Positions 39,901-48,933 of a DNA stretch of 64,000 nt are shown here, one piece after another. The notes below the pieces were generated by a model that worked only from the letters and a program-made list of their open reading frames with translations, had not been told where the DNA came from and did not search any database. The translations under genes and the position numbers were made by a program. This stretch comes from Mesostigma viride (lineage: Eukaryota > Streptophyta > Mesostigmatophyceae > Mesostigmatales > Mesostigmataceae): NCBI GenBank assembly GCA_009746045.1, contig RPFO01000072.1, positions 2,709,971 through 2,773,970 on the forward strand, read 5' to 3'. Position 1 is the first letter of the stretch; each line of letters begins with the position of its first letter.

Positions 39901-42900
39901 TCATGTGCTCATGTGCTCATGTGTTCATGTGCTCATGTGCTCATGTGCTCATGTGCTCATGTGCTCATGTGTTCATGTGCTCATGTGCTCATGTGTTCAT
40001 GTGCTCATGTGCTCATGTGCTCATGTGCTCATGTGCTCATGTGCTCATGTGTTCATGTGCTCATGTGCTCATGTGCTCATGTGCTCATGTGCTCATGTGG
40101 TCATGTGCTCATGTGCTCATGTGGTCATGTGCTCATGTGCTCATGTGCTCATGTGGTCATGTGGTCATGTGCTCATGTGGTCATGTGGTCATGTGGTCAT
40201 GTGGTCATGTGGTCATGTGGTCCTGTGGTCATGTGCTCATGTGCTCATGTGCTCATGTGCTCATGTGTTCATGTGCTCATGTGCTCATGTGCTCATGTGC
40301 TCATGTGGTCATGTGTTCATGTGCTCATGTGTTCATGTGGTCATGTGGTCATGTGCTCATGTGGTCATGTGGTCATGTGGTCATGTGGTCATGTGGTCAT
40401 GTGGTCCTGTGGTCATGTGCTCATGTGGTCATGTGGTCATGTGGTCATGTGGTCATGTGGTCATGTGGTCATGTGCTCATGTGTTCATGTGGTCATGTGT
40501 TCATGTGCTCATGTGTTCATGTGGTCATGTGGTCATGTGCTCATGTGGTCATGTGGTCATGTGGTCATGTGGTCATGTGGTCATGTGGTCATGTGGTCAT
40601 GTGGTCATGTGGTCATGTGGTCATGTGGTCCTGTGGTCATGTGTTCATGTGTTCATGTGGTCATGTGGTCATGTGGTCATGTGGTCATGTGGTCATGTGT
40701 TCATGTGGTCATGTGCTCATGTGGTCATGTGGTCATGTGGTCATGTGGTCATGTGGTCATGTGGTCATGTGGTCATGTGGTCATGTGGTCATGTGTTCAT
40801 GTGGTCATGTGCTCATGTGGTCCTGTGCTCATGTGGTCATGTGGTCATGTGGTCATGTGGTCATGTGGTCATGTGGTCATGTGGTCATGTGGTCATGTGG
40901 TCATGTGGTCATGTGGTCATGTGTTCATGTGGTCATGTGTTCATGTGGTCATGTGGTCATGTGGTCATGTGGTCATGTGGTCCTGTGGTCATGTGTTCAT
41001 GTGTTCATGTGGTCATGTGGTCATGTGGTCATGTGGTCATGTGGTCATGTGTTCATGTGGTCATGTGCTCATGTGGTCCTGTGCTCATGTGGTCATGTGG
41101 TCCTGTGGTCATGTGGTCATGTGGTCATGTGGTCATGTGTTCATGTGGTCATGTGGTCATGTGGTCATGTGTTCATGTGGTCATGTGTTCATGTGGTCAT
41201 GTGGTCATGTGGTCATGTGCTCATGTGTTCATGTGTTCATGTGCTCATGTGGTCATGTGGTCATGTGCTCATGTGCTCATGTGTTCATGTGGTCATGTGG
41301 TCATGTGGTCATGTGGTCATGTGGTCATGTGGTCATGTGGTCATGTGCTCATGTGTTCATGTGGTCATGTGCTCATGTGTTCATGTGTTCATGTGCTCAT
41401 GTGGTCATGTGGTCATGTGCTCATGTGGTCATGTGCTCATGTGGTCATGTGTTCATGTGTTCATGTGGTCATGTGGTCATGTGGTCATGTGTTCATGTGT
41501 TCATGTGTTCATGTGTTCATGTGTTCATGTGGTCATGTGCTCATGTGTTCATGTGTTCATGTGCTCATGTGGTCATGTGGTCATGTGCTCATGTGCTCAT
41601 GTGTTCATGTGGTCATGTGGTCATGTGGTCATGTGGTCATGTGGTCATGTGGTCATGTGCTCATGTGCTCATGTGTTCATGTGGTCATGTGCTCATGTGC
41701 TCATGTGTTCATGTGGTCATGTGGTCATGTGGTCATGTGGTCATGTGGTCATGTGGTCATGTGCTCATGTGGTCCTGTGCTCATGTGGTCATGTGGTCAT
41801 GTGGTCATGTGCTCATGTGGTCATGTGGTCATGTGTTCATGTGCTCATGTGTTCATGTGTTCATGTGTTCATGTGTTCATGTGTTCATGTGGTCATGTGC
41901 TCATGTGCTCATGTGGTCATGTGCTCATGTGCTCATGTGCTCATGTGCTCATGTGTTTATGTGTTCATGTGCTCATGTGCTCATGTGTTCATGTGGTCAT
42001 GTGCTCATGTGCTCATGTGGTCATGTGCTCATGTGTTCATGTGGTCATGTGGTCATGTGTTCATGTGGTCATGTGTTCATGTGGTCATGTGTTCATGTGT
42101 TCATGTGTTCATGTGCTCATGTGCTCATGTGTTCATGTGTTCATGTGGTCATGTGTTCATGTGTTCATGTGCTCATGTGGTCATGTGGTCATGTGGTCAT
42201 GTGGTCATGTGGTCATGTGGTCATGTGGTCATGTGGTCATGTGGTCATGTGGTCATGTGCTCATGTGCTCATGTGGTCATGTGGTCATGTGGTCATGTGG
42301 TCATGTGCTCATGTGTTCATGTGGTCATGTGGTCATGTGGTCATGTGCTCATGTGTTCATGTGGTCATGTGCTCATGTGTTCATGTGTTCATGTGCTCAT
42401 GTGTTCATGTGGTCATGTGTTCATGTGCTCATGTGTTCATGTGTTCATGTGTTCATGTGCTCATGTGCTCATGTGCTCATGTGCTCATGTGCTCATGTGC
42501 TCATGTGCTCATGTGCTCATGTGCTCATGTGTTCATGTGTTCATGTGCTCGTGTGCTCATGTGTTCATGTGCTCATGTGTTTATGCTCATGTGGTCATGT
42601 GGTCATGTGCTCATGTGTTCATGTGCTCATGTGCTCATGTGCTCATGTGCTCATGTGCTCATGTGTTCATGTGCTCATGTGCTCATGTGTTCATGTGTTC
42701 ATGTGTTCATGTGTTCATGTGTTCATGTGCTCATGTGCTCATGTGCTCATGTGCTCATGTGCTCATGTGCTCATGTGCTCATGTGCTCATGTGCTCATGT
42801 GTACATGCATGTTTTATATTCCAAATACACACTTTCAGATACACACGCACCCACCCACCCACACCCACATGAACGCTCGCTAATACACCACCGCGCTCAC

Positions 42901-45900
42901 CGTTGGCGTGACGGTAGAAAGGGAACAGCAGCGATGAGAAACCCAGCGCGTGCAGCATCTCGTGGATGGTCGTGTGCAGCTGCAGGTCCCAGTCCTCGGG
43001 ATCCTCGCTCAGTCGCGTGGGGCAGAAGTTCGCGTTCCCCGCGAGCGGGCGGTCACTATCCATGTCCAGGAGACAGTGACCGGCGGCCGCCAGCATCGCC
43101 TCGTGGCAGCTGACCGTGTCTCTCGCTGTGATCAGCAGAAGGAAGTCGGCATCGGGGATGCCCGGTTGGTTTGCGTTGCGGCCGCCGCGCCCGTGTGGGT
43201 TGTTATCGCACTCGGTATGCTTGAGCCGCCCGCCGGTTGCGTGCTTGAGCTCCTTGCACAGCTGGGGGTCGAAGAAGCGGTCCTCAAGGGTGCCTTCCTG
43301 TTGCCATGCAATTTATGACACAAAATCAAAGCCATTTGAGACCATTCCAGACCATTTGAGACCAAGTATCAGACGCGTGGTCATGTTGGCGAGCCGTGGA
43401 AGGGTGTGTTAAGGCAACATGATAATGATCGTAACGAGTGACAAACACGAGTTCACTACTATACCTGCATAAATGATCAACACTAAGCAACAAAGATCAA
43501 TACTAAGCAACAAAGATCGATACTAAACAACAATGTTCGACACTAAGCAACTATGGGCTACTCACCAACGCGGGAAGGGCATCGACCATGAGCAGAGCAA
43601 AAGCAGGATTGCGTGAGAGCGGGCCGGAAGTGAGCTAGAGAAAACACAAGGTGAACTAGCAACGCACCGAGAAAAAGGATATTTCGGTAGTTCATCACGG
43701 AAATGCACAAAGGTTCGAGAAAGAAAAAAGGGGTGCCGCATACACCAGGTCCACATCAAACACACAAATATTTGCGGACATCTCTTGTGGAAGCCTCGTG
43801 TGCAAACCAGATGTGGAAACCTATTTTTGACGTACGGAAACCTGTGCACAGCGCTTCCGATGCTGTACCCTCCCACAAGCTGTCGAGCACAAGCTGCCGA
43901 GCACAAGCACCGCGGCTCCCGCGCTGAATGGTCAGGCACACTTGGCCAGTCAACTTGCTACGCGCTTCATCACAAAGCCTTGCGGTGGGCGTGCTTGCGA
44001 CAAATGAAAGCTGTTGCCTCGCCAAGCTGAAAGCACCAGGCAACAGTGGCCGCCAAAAGCGTTCACCACAAAGACTGAAAAAGGATATCGACAGCGGCGC
44101 GTCTGCGTGCAACAAAAACGAGGGCGGTTGCCTCGCGGGGCTGAATTTACCAGGCACTGGTGGCCGCTGAACTTGAGGCAGTGGATGCGGCCGTCAGAGC
44201 TCTCCCTGGCCTCCTCGCACTCGCGCGTGAGCAGCAGCCGCCCTTGCACCGGGTTGCGGATGTACAGGATGCTCTGGATGTACCTGCACAGTGGTAATAA
44301 ACAAAATAGCAACCGCAGCAGAAAGGGACATGCACAATCATCAAACAACAACATTGGAACATCAAACAACAACATTAGAACATCAAATAACAACATTAGA
44401 ACATCAAATAACAACATTAGAACGTCAAACAACAACATTGGAACATCAAACAATAACATTAGAACATCAAATAACAACATTGGAACATCAAACAACAACA
44501 TTAGAACATCAAATAACATACCCCTATGCAATGAGTGGGGGAGTGGGCAAGCCAGCGAGGCAATAAGTGGATGCGTCAGTCGTGCTCGGGTGAGCAAACG
44601 AGTGGGTGACTGAGCAGGTGAATGGGTGAAAAATGAGAGGGTGAACGAGTCAGTGAGCCAACGACTTAGCAAAGGCAGCGAGTAAGTGCACTCACTAGTT
44701 AGTGAGCAAGCGAGCAGAGGAGCCAGCAGCTCCGCAGTTAATGCGGGTGCCAGCAGGTGTGCGAGTGAGCACACAAGGGTAGCGCAGGGGGGGCACGCAG
44801 GCATGCGGGCAGGCAGCAGGAGCAATGGCAACGCCGCGCGCGTCATAGGGGGAGCTGGCAGCTGGCCATGCTTACCCAAGGGGGACGTCGTCACAGTTGT
44901 TAGGGCGCTAGTCCCTTACATGCAACATTATCGCAAGGCAGCCCTTGGGGTGGGGGGTACCTTGCCAAGCCGTAGTGGTAACACAGACACACACACAACC
45001 CTTGGGGTGGGGGTTACCTTGCCAAGCTGTAGTGCTAACACAGACACACACACAACCGTTGGGGTGGGGGGTACCTTGCCAAGCCGTAGTGGTAACACAG
45101 ACACACACACAACCCTTGGGGTGGGGGTTACCTTGCCAAGCCGTAGTGCTAACACAGACACACACACAACCGTTGGGGTGGGGGGTACCTTGCCAAGCTG
45201 TAGTGCTAACACAGACACACACACAACCCTTGGGGTGGGGGTTACCTTGCCAAGCCGTAGTGCTAACACAGACACACACACAACCGTTGGGGTGGGGGTT
45301 ACCTTGCCAAGCCGTAGTGCTAACACAGACACACACACAACCGTTGGGGTGGGGGTTACCTTGCCAAGCCGTAGTGCTAACACAGACACACACACAACCG
45401 TTGGGGTGGGGGGTACCTTGCCAAGCCGTAGTGCTAACACAGACACACACACAACCGTTGGGGTGGGGGGTACCTTGCCAAGCCGTAGTGCTAACACAGA
45501 CACACACACAACCGTTGGGGTGGGGGGTGCCTTGCCAAGCCGTAGTGGTAACACAGACACACACACAACCCTTGGGGTGGGGGTTACCTTGCCAAGCCGT
45601 AGTGGTAACACAGACACACACACAACCGTTGGGGTGGGGGGTACCTTGCCAAGCCGTAGTGCTAACACAGACACACACACAACCATTGGGGTGGGGGTTA
45701 CCTTGCCAAGCCGTAGTGCTAACACAGACACACACACAACCCTTGGGGTGGGGGGTACCTTGCCAAGCCGTAGTGCTAACACAGACACACACACAACCCT
45801 TGGGGTGGGGGGTACCTTGCCAAGCCGTAGTGGTAACACAGACACACACACACACACACATGTAGTGATAACACAGACACACACACAAACACACACACAC

Positions 45901-48900
45901 ACATGCACGCACAAGCGCGCGCACACCTACCAAGCATGTGCCCTTGCTTACTTGACACCCCTATCAAGCATGCCGTCTGGCCTACTGTATAGTTTATCAT
46001 TATCATTATTATTATTTTTACTTACTGGATGGCGGCGGGCACCAACTTCTTCTCCAGGTACGCAAGCTTGTGGGGGCTGAGGCCGGACAGCTGGTATTCC
46101 TGCTCGCGCACACGCCCGTCATAGCATCAGAAGCATGCCAGCCTCTCACATTGTGTATCAGTGATCCAAGTTTTGCGTATCATTAACAGAGTACACCCTA
46201 CACAATCCATATAATGAATATAGCACGTTACTAGTGCACGCCATTCACATTATCCGTGATGCACACCCTCCATTTCACTTGCATCGTAGCATCCCTAAAT
46301 GGTGGATGCCTTCGGTACCGCTAAAGATGCACATCGTCCATTCTGTCGATCATGCCCGCCTTACACGTTGTAAGTGATGCACACCCCAGGCATACCCTGG
46401 GTACTATCATCATGCACACCGTACAGTGTTATTACCGCCGTAGACCGCTATGCTTTGAATATCCAAACCTCGCTGCCAACCACAAAAAAAAACAAAATAC
46501 AGCGGTTAGATTTCCCTACATATGCATCCAGTCTTCGTAGCGATTGGACTTTAAATCCTTGCTAAGACAGAGCAGTGACCGGCTTAAGATGCAAGACTTG
46601 TACGCATTAAAGCGGCCCACAGCCTTTTCCACACCATGCTCCTGCGACCCACAAGCACTCCATCTATTCGTCCTCAATCAACCAACCTCAAACAACCCTT
46701 AGTTAGGACGCAGTCAACGCCTAAGCCCTCAGACAACCAACCCTCACATCAATCCTCCCTTAAATCCGCCAACCCTCAATCCTTAGCCCGTCAACCAACC
46801 AGCCCTCAATGCCCAAGCCCTATTGGGAGCCCCAGCCGCCAGCGATAGCCTACAGGTGGAAACCAGGTGGTTGGATTCCGGTGCCATTTCACACAGAGCA
46901 CCAGCGCAGACACCCATATCTTCTATGCAGGCATTCAACAACACAAATTCTTGGGATCTTCACAAATCAATGACGAATACGAAGAAGAGTTTCGCGGGTA
47001 GGTGCCCAGCGAGGCGCTAGTGCCGTACCACGTGGATGCGGACGGGGACCGCGCCGGCACCGGTGGCATCCAGCAGGTGGCGCCGGCCATCCTGCAGCAG
47101 GGCACCTGAGGAGACGGCGGAAATAATTTTATAATTGTAATTAGTAGTAATTTTTATATAGTAGTTGTATGGCATATGGGGTTAGAATAGATTATATGTA
47201 TAAAGGTGGGCATCGATTACATGAATTGGTGGGCAAAGACTATGTACGGCTGGGCAAAACCTATACATACGGGTGAACAATTGATGGTGTTGGTGGATTA
47301 GTGGCGGATGTCCAAGCAATCACAATTGCAATAATGTGTGAGAAGCATGCTGGGGAATATTTCTGGTAGTCCAGCATTAATTAATAACACATATAAATAA
47401 TTAAAAGCATGCCCCACCGAGGCCTGCGTGCTGTGTGCGTGCTTCCCAGCCTGCGGTATCCGTGAGGCATGTCCGTTAGATGGCAGGCGGGCACCGCATT
47501 GCCAAGGGTGGTGTAGATAGGCACACATTAAAAGGTCGTCGCTATCAGCCACCAAATAGTGTTGCATGTATGCAACAGTCTGCCATGATTTGCACGCATT
47601 TGTAACTGTCTGCGATTGCCTGCCATTATCTAAAGACCACGACTAGTAGGTGCACCGGATGATCCGCTAAAACCACGTGGATAATGACATGAACAAGGTC
47701 TACCCAAAATAGCAGCCACATCTACCGCCAACCACACAAGCCCGCTGGAAAACCAACCTGACGTCTCGTTGCTGCGATGGCCCCAGGCACTAGTTCCCTT
47801 CCTTCCCAGGTCAGCACCCACGCGGCCATCCTCCACGCTGATATCATCCATCCATTGCTCCTCCTCCAGGTCATCCACTCCATCAGCAGCGGCCCCAGCG
47901 TGCCCCATGGCGCCACGTGGCGGAGGCACCCAGCTGGCATTTGCGACGAAAGAACCGCCGATAATAGCGTGCCATCAATTAGCAGTCACATGCACATTCA
48001 GGCAGATACACAAAGAAACAAGATACATGCCAATGGCAGCATTAGCATAAATCAGATAGGCAATCAAGCTTTCTTTTCTCTTGGCTTGAAGGCCAGGCAG
48101 AACAGATAGGCAGGCAGCATTACACACAAAGTTTGCATCAGCCTTCTGGAGTTCGTTTGCTTCAATATACTGGAAGGTGACTCACAAGGGCGAAAAGAGG
48201 CTAGAAATACAGAATGCGTCAGGGTATAACGTAGGGTGTACTCACCCGACGGCCCTGGCCTGGCTCCGGCGAAACATCATCTCAGCAATGCGGGGTCGGA
48301 CGTATTTGTCATGGGCACAACCCCTGTGATGAGAGTGGTCGTGCGCCATGTCTTCGTGTTCATGATCATGATCATCGTCATGCTCATCGTCATCGTCTTC
48401 ATCGTAGATGTAAGGAAGATCTTCGACGGTCTCGTATTCCTCTTCTGCTGACGCCTCCAATTCAAGGTTACCCCCATCAAGTGCCCCAGGGGTGAAGGCA
48501 TTATCTGCTGTGGAGACTGCGTCCTTTGAAGATTGGCGGTCCGAAGCAGTTTCTTCGACTGTCATTGCCATGTGCAGATCGGCGTATTCGGGGACTGCAG
48601 CATTAACTGCAAGTTACCGAACGAGGGAACCCCAGCGCGACGAGGTTTCCGGGGCAGATAAATGAGACGAAGAACAATCCAGCATTTGATCGCCAACGGC
48701 CGCCGGGTTGAAGGCAGACCATTAAACCAGCAGCGGGCAGGATCATAGCAACGCGGGAAGATTATATCGGGGAAAAAAGACAAAAAACGAAAATGATAAA
48801 AATGGCAAAAAGCAGCTAGATACATTGGCCTCGAGCCAAGCTTACCTGACCATTCCACGTGAAGCCAGTTTCCGCACAAAAGGAGAACGATCAGGGCCCC

Positions 48901-48933
48901 CGGCAGCACACGGCAACATGAGTTTAACGCCAT
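4080..48933 (-). CDS. Leishmanolysin-like (peptidase M8) zinc metalloprotease, 13 exons, 1556 aa
   Basis: Proposed exons in transcript order: 48933-48846, 48606-48246, 47933-47758, 47105-47029, 46099-46026, 44283-44151, 43297-42901, 10848-10712, 9740-9378, 9190-8976, 7972-7698, 6952-5286, 4787-4080. All junctions are GT/AG and in phase, and the sum is 4671 nt. The N-terminus (residues 1-29) is a hydrophobic signal peptide. Residues 123-130 read HHRGCAHD, the M8 cysteine-switch type motif (Cys126), preceded by an Asp/His/Glu-rich run. Residues 415-419 are HEMLH, followed by ALGFSS; the third zinc ligand is His489 in ARAHFGC, 70 residues on (gp63 spacing is similar). GEMMVG supplies the Met-turn. 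An EGF-like HNLTCHCLPGYTGPYC stretch lies at about 768-783. The remaining roughly 770 residues are low-complexity, with charged coiled-coil stretches spanning exons 12-13, and no clear membrane segment. M8 enzymes are secreted or surface endopeptidases. Intron 7 is 32,052 bp. Confidence 0.88.
4788..5285 (-). other. Protease intron 12
   Basis: A 498-bp intron between a GTGAGC donor and a CCCCAG acceptor. It is G/T-rich on the plus strand and contains two short phrases close to the intron-7 array unit: GGGGTCATGTGG near 4833-4844 and GGGTCATGTGG near 4918-4928. No gene inside. Confidence 0.6.
7143..7262. repeat. Tandem duplication of about 60 bp in protease intron 11
   Basis: GGGAGATACTGAGGCAGTAC occurs at about 7149 and 7205, each followed by a related AACATAAA.ATTAGT...GTTTAGT segment. 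Intron 11 spans 6953-7697; the rest shows nothing recognisable. Confidence 0.7.
7698..10848 (-). CDS. Protease exons 8-11: third zinc ligand and Cys-rich C-terminal M8 region
   Basis: Exon 8 (10712-10848) opens with GC, completing the glycine codon left by exon 7, and encodes GEPRVTRDRFG. Exon 9 (9378-9740) opens with VTAAARAHFGCPALNGAELE (His489, third zinc ligand), then HWESRIFFGEMMVG and VTLAAFEDSGWY, all M8 hallmarks. Exon 10 (8976-9190) has TYDGMAVGGC, close to the M8 phrase around the conserved AVG, and ends SDSSR. Exon 11 (7698-7972) encodes CFGTGFEPW and a Cys-rich tail ending DCSNK. Phases are 0, 0, 2, 1. Intron 9 has a (TG)n run near 9213-9238, intron 10 decayed echoes of exon 10, and intron 8 nothing clear. 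Confidence 0.87.
8208..8275. repeat. Two-copy 32-bp tandem repeat in protease intron 10
   Basis: GGGGGAGCGTGGCTGGCAAC followed by CGCCAGGCTT occurs twice in a row. Further right in the same intron are a two-copy GTACTTGTGGTACTA repeat (about 8605-8645) and a three-copy GCGTAGCATCAGGGCT repeat (about 8648-8700). Confidence 0.75.
8778..8915 (-). pseudogene. Decayed partial copies of exon 10 inside protease intron 10
   Basis: The minus strand of about 8868-8912 reads TGGGGGCAGGCCTTCTCGG...CGCGGT, nearly the same as the end of exon 10 plus its donor at about 8974-9010. It encodes WGQAFS in the same arrangement and keeps a GT. A weaker third version lies at about 8778-8815. They are too short and decayed to be full exons but could act as decoy splice sites. 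Confidence 0.6.
13640..13765. repeat. G-rich marker block 1 of the octamer array (higher-order repeat boundary)
   Basis: A run of TCATGGGG units containing a TCATGAGG and a TCAAGGGG unit. Similar blocks lie at about 15,855-15,965, 20,930-21,035, 25,075-25,180, 27,970-28,070, 33,190-33,295, 35,935-36,045 and 38,135-38,240. The TGA inside TCATGAGG is what ends several of the long plus-strand frames (near 13674, 15888, 20958, 25101, 28002, 33217 and 38162). Spacing of 2.2, 5.1, 4.1, 2.9, 5.2, 2.7 and 2.2 kb suggests amplification of kilobase-scale blocks. Confidence 0.8.
17340..19760. repeat. Long-range duplicated segment of the array (partner at about 39,595-42,015)
   Basis: Unit order in this 2.4-kb stretch matches that at about 39,595-42,015. 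Rare markers occur in the same order at a constant offset of about 22,250-22,260 bp, including TCCTGTGC near 18,570 and 18,820 against 40,820 and 41,075, and TTTATGTG near 19,698 against 41,956. This is a recent duplication or conversion tract rather than independent variation. Confidence 0.7.
42901..44283 (-). CDS. Protease exons 6-7: M8 core with the HExxH zinc motif
   Basis: Exon 6 (44151-44283) encodes YIQSILYIRNPVQG, matching the RPVQGNL strand of M8 proteins. Exon 7 (42901-43297) encodes GIPDADFLLLITAR, then a Cys-rich stretch, RPLAGNANFCP, and HEMLHALGFSSLLFPFYR with zinc ligands His415 and His419 and catalytic Glu416. Exon 7 ends in phase 1 at a GTGAGC donor at 42900. From there the array-filled intron 7 runs to 10849. 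Intron 6 (43298-44150) holds a four-copy 20-bp repeat at 43473-43556. Confidence 0.88.
43473..43556. repeat. 20-bp minisatellite, 4 copies, protease intron 6
   Basis: Units of the form GATC.A.ACTAAGCAACAAA repeat four times with a few substitutions. The rest of intron 6 (43298-44150) shows no gene. Confidence 0.75.
44338..44518. repeat. 21-bp minisatellite, about 8-9 copies, protease intron 5
   Basis: The unit is close to AACATCAAATAACAACATTAG, with G/A variation in ATTGG versus ATTAG. It lies in intron 5 (44284-46025), on the side nearer exon 6. Confidence 0.85.
44941..45850. repeat. 57-bp minisatellite, about 16 copies, protease intron 5
   Basis: Each unit has CTTGGGGTGGGGG, then TACCTTGCCAAGC, GTAGTG.TAACAC and AGACACACACACAAC. 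The 57-bp length is a multiple of three, so open frames of 300-460 codons appear on both strands; these are repeat artefacts. A (CA)n stretch with further AACACAGACACACA copies follows to about 45,905. Variation at GGGGG(G)T and CCGTAGTG(C/G) distinguishes units. Confidence 0.92.
46026..48933 (-). CDS. Protease exons 1-5: signal peptide, propeptide and start of the M8 fold
   Basis: Exon 1 (48846-48933) encodes MALNSCC followed by a hydrophobic run, ending at a GTAAGC donor. Exon 2 (48246-48606) carries the acidic/His-rich segment and the RGCAHDKY cysteine-switch motif. Exon 3 (47758-47933) is an acidic linker. Exon 4 (47029-47105) ends in VPVRIHV, the first strand typical of the M8 domain. 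Exon 5 (46026-46099) encodes the SPHKLAYLEKKLVPAAIQ helix. The ATG at 48931-48933 was chosen because it opens the only signal peptide in phase with exon 2. Phases run 1, 2, 1, 0, 2. Introns 2-4 (47934-48245, 47106-47757, 46100-47028) show no recognisable gene or strong repeat. Confidence 0.8.

Larger units (their letters stand above)
11290..42802. repeat. Giant octamer satellite, unit TCATGTGN, about 3,900 copies in 31.5 kb
   Basis: The unit is eight bases, TCATGTG plus one variable base that is T, G or C and essentially never A. Three units make 24 bases, so each plus frame translates to an eight-residue repeat of the form S-C-[VGA]-H-V-[FVL]-M-[CW], and none of the three frames meets a stop in canonical units. 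That is why enormous ORFs appear. Rare variants punctuate the array: TCCTGTGG, TCATGGGG, TCATGAGG, TCAAGGGG, TTATGC hexamers, and one CTAATGTG near 37821. On the gene's sense strand the unit is NCACATGA, which carries TGA in every frame. The array is AT-richer than the exons. Confidence 0.97.
10849..42900 (-). other. Protease intron 7, 32,052 bp
   Basis: The intron is bounded by the exon-7 donor GTGAGC at 42900 and the exon-8 acceptor TGCAG at 10849-10853. Reading phase is preserved (one base of a Gly codon before, two after). About 440 bp on the exon-8 side (10849-11289) and about 98 bp on the exon-7 side (42803-42900) are ordinary sequence. Everything between is the octamer array. Flanking protein segments are consecutive parts of one M8 domain, so both exons belong to one gene. 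Confidence 0.85.

Noticed and set aside
11290-42802. CRISPR array
   Set aside because: Units are contiguous 8-mers without spacers, in a eukaryotic intron.
11290-42802. Telomeric or centromeric array
   Set aside because: The unit is unlike plant or algal telomere repeats and is flanked by coding exons of one gene. Centromere function cannot be inferred from sequence.
11154-43113. Plus-strand frames of hundreds to 8,889 codons through the octamer array
   Set aside because: The unit has no stop in any plus frame, so length means nothing. Frames share the same eight-residue period and end at chance TCATGAGG or CTAATGTG units. The region is an intron of a well-supported minus-strand gene.
42901-43297. 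Gametolysin/VMP-type (M11) matrix protease
   Set aside because: HEMLHALGFSS, the GIPDADFLL strand and His489 in ARAHFGC follow M8 leishmanolysin, not M11.
44686-46080. 464-, 341-, 332- and 306-codon frames across the 57-bp repeat
   Set aside because: 57 is a multiple of three, so frames stay open on both strands. The protein pattern is pure repeat and the region is protease intron 5.
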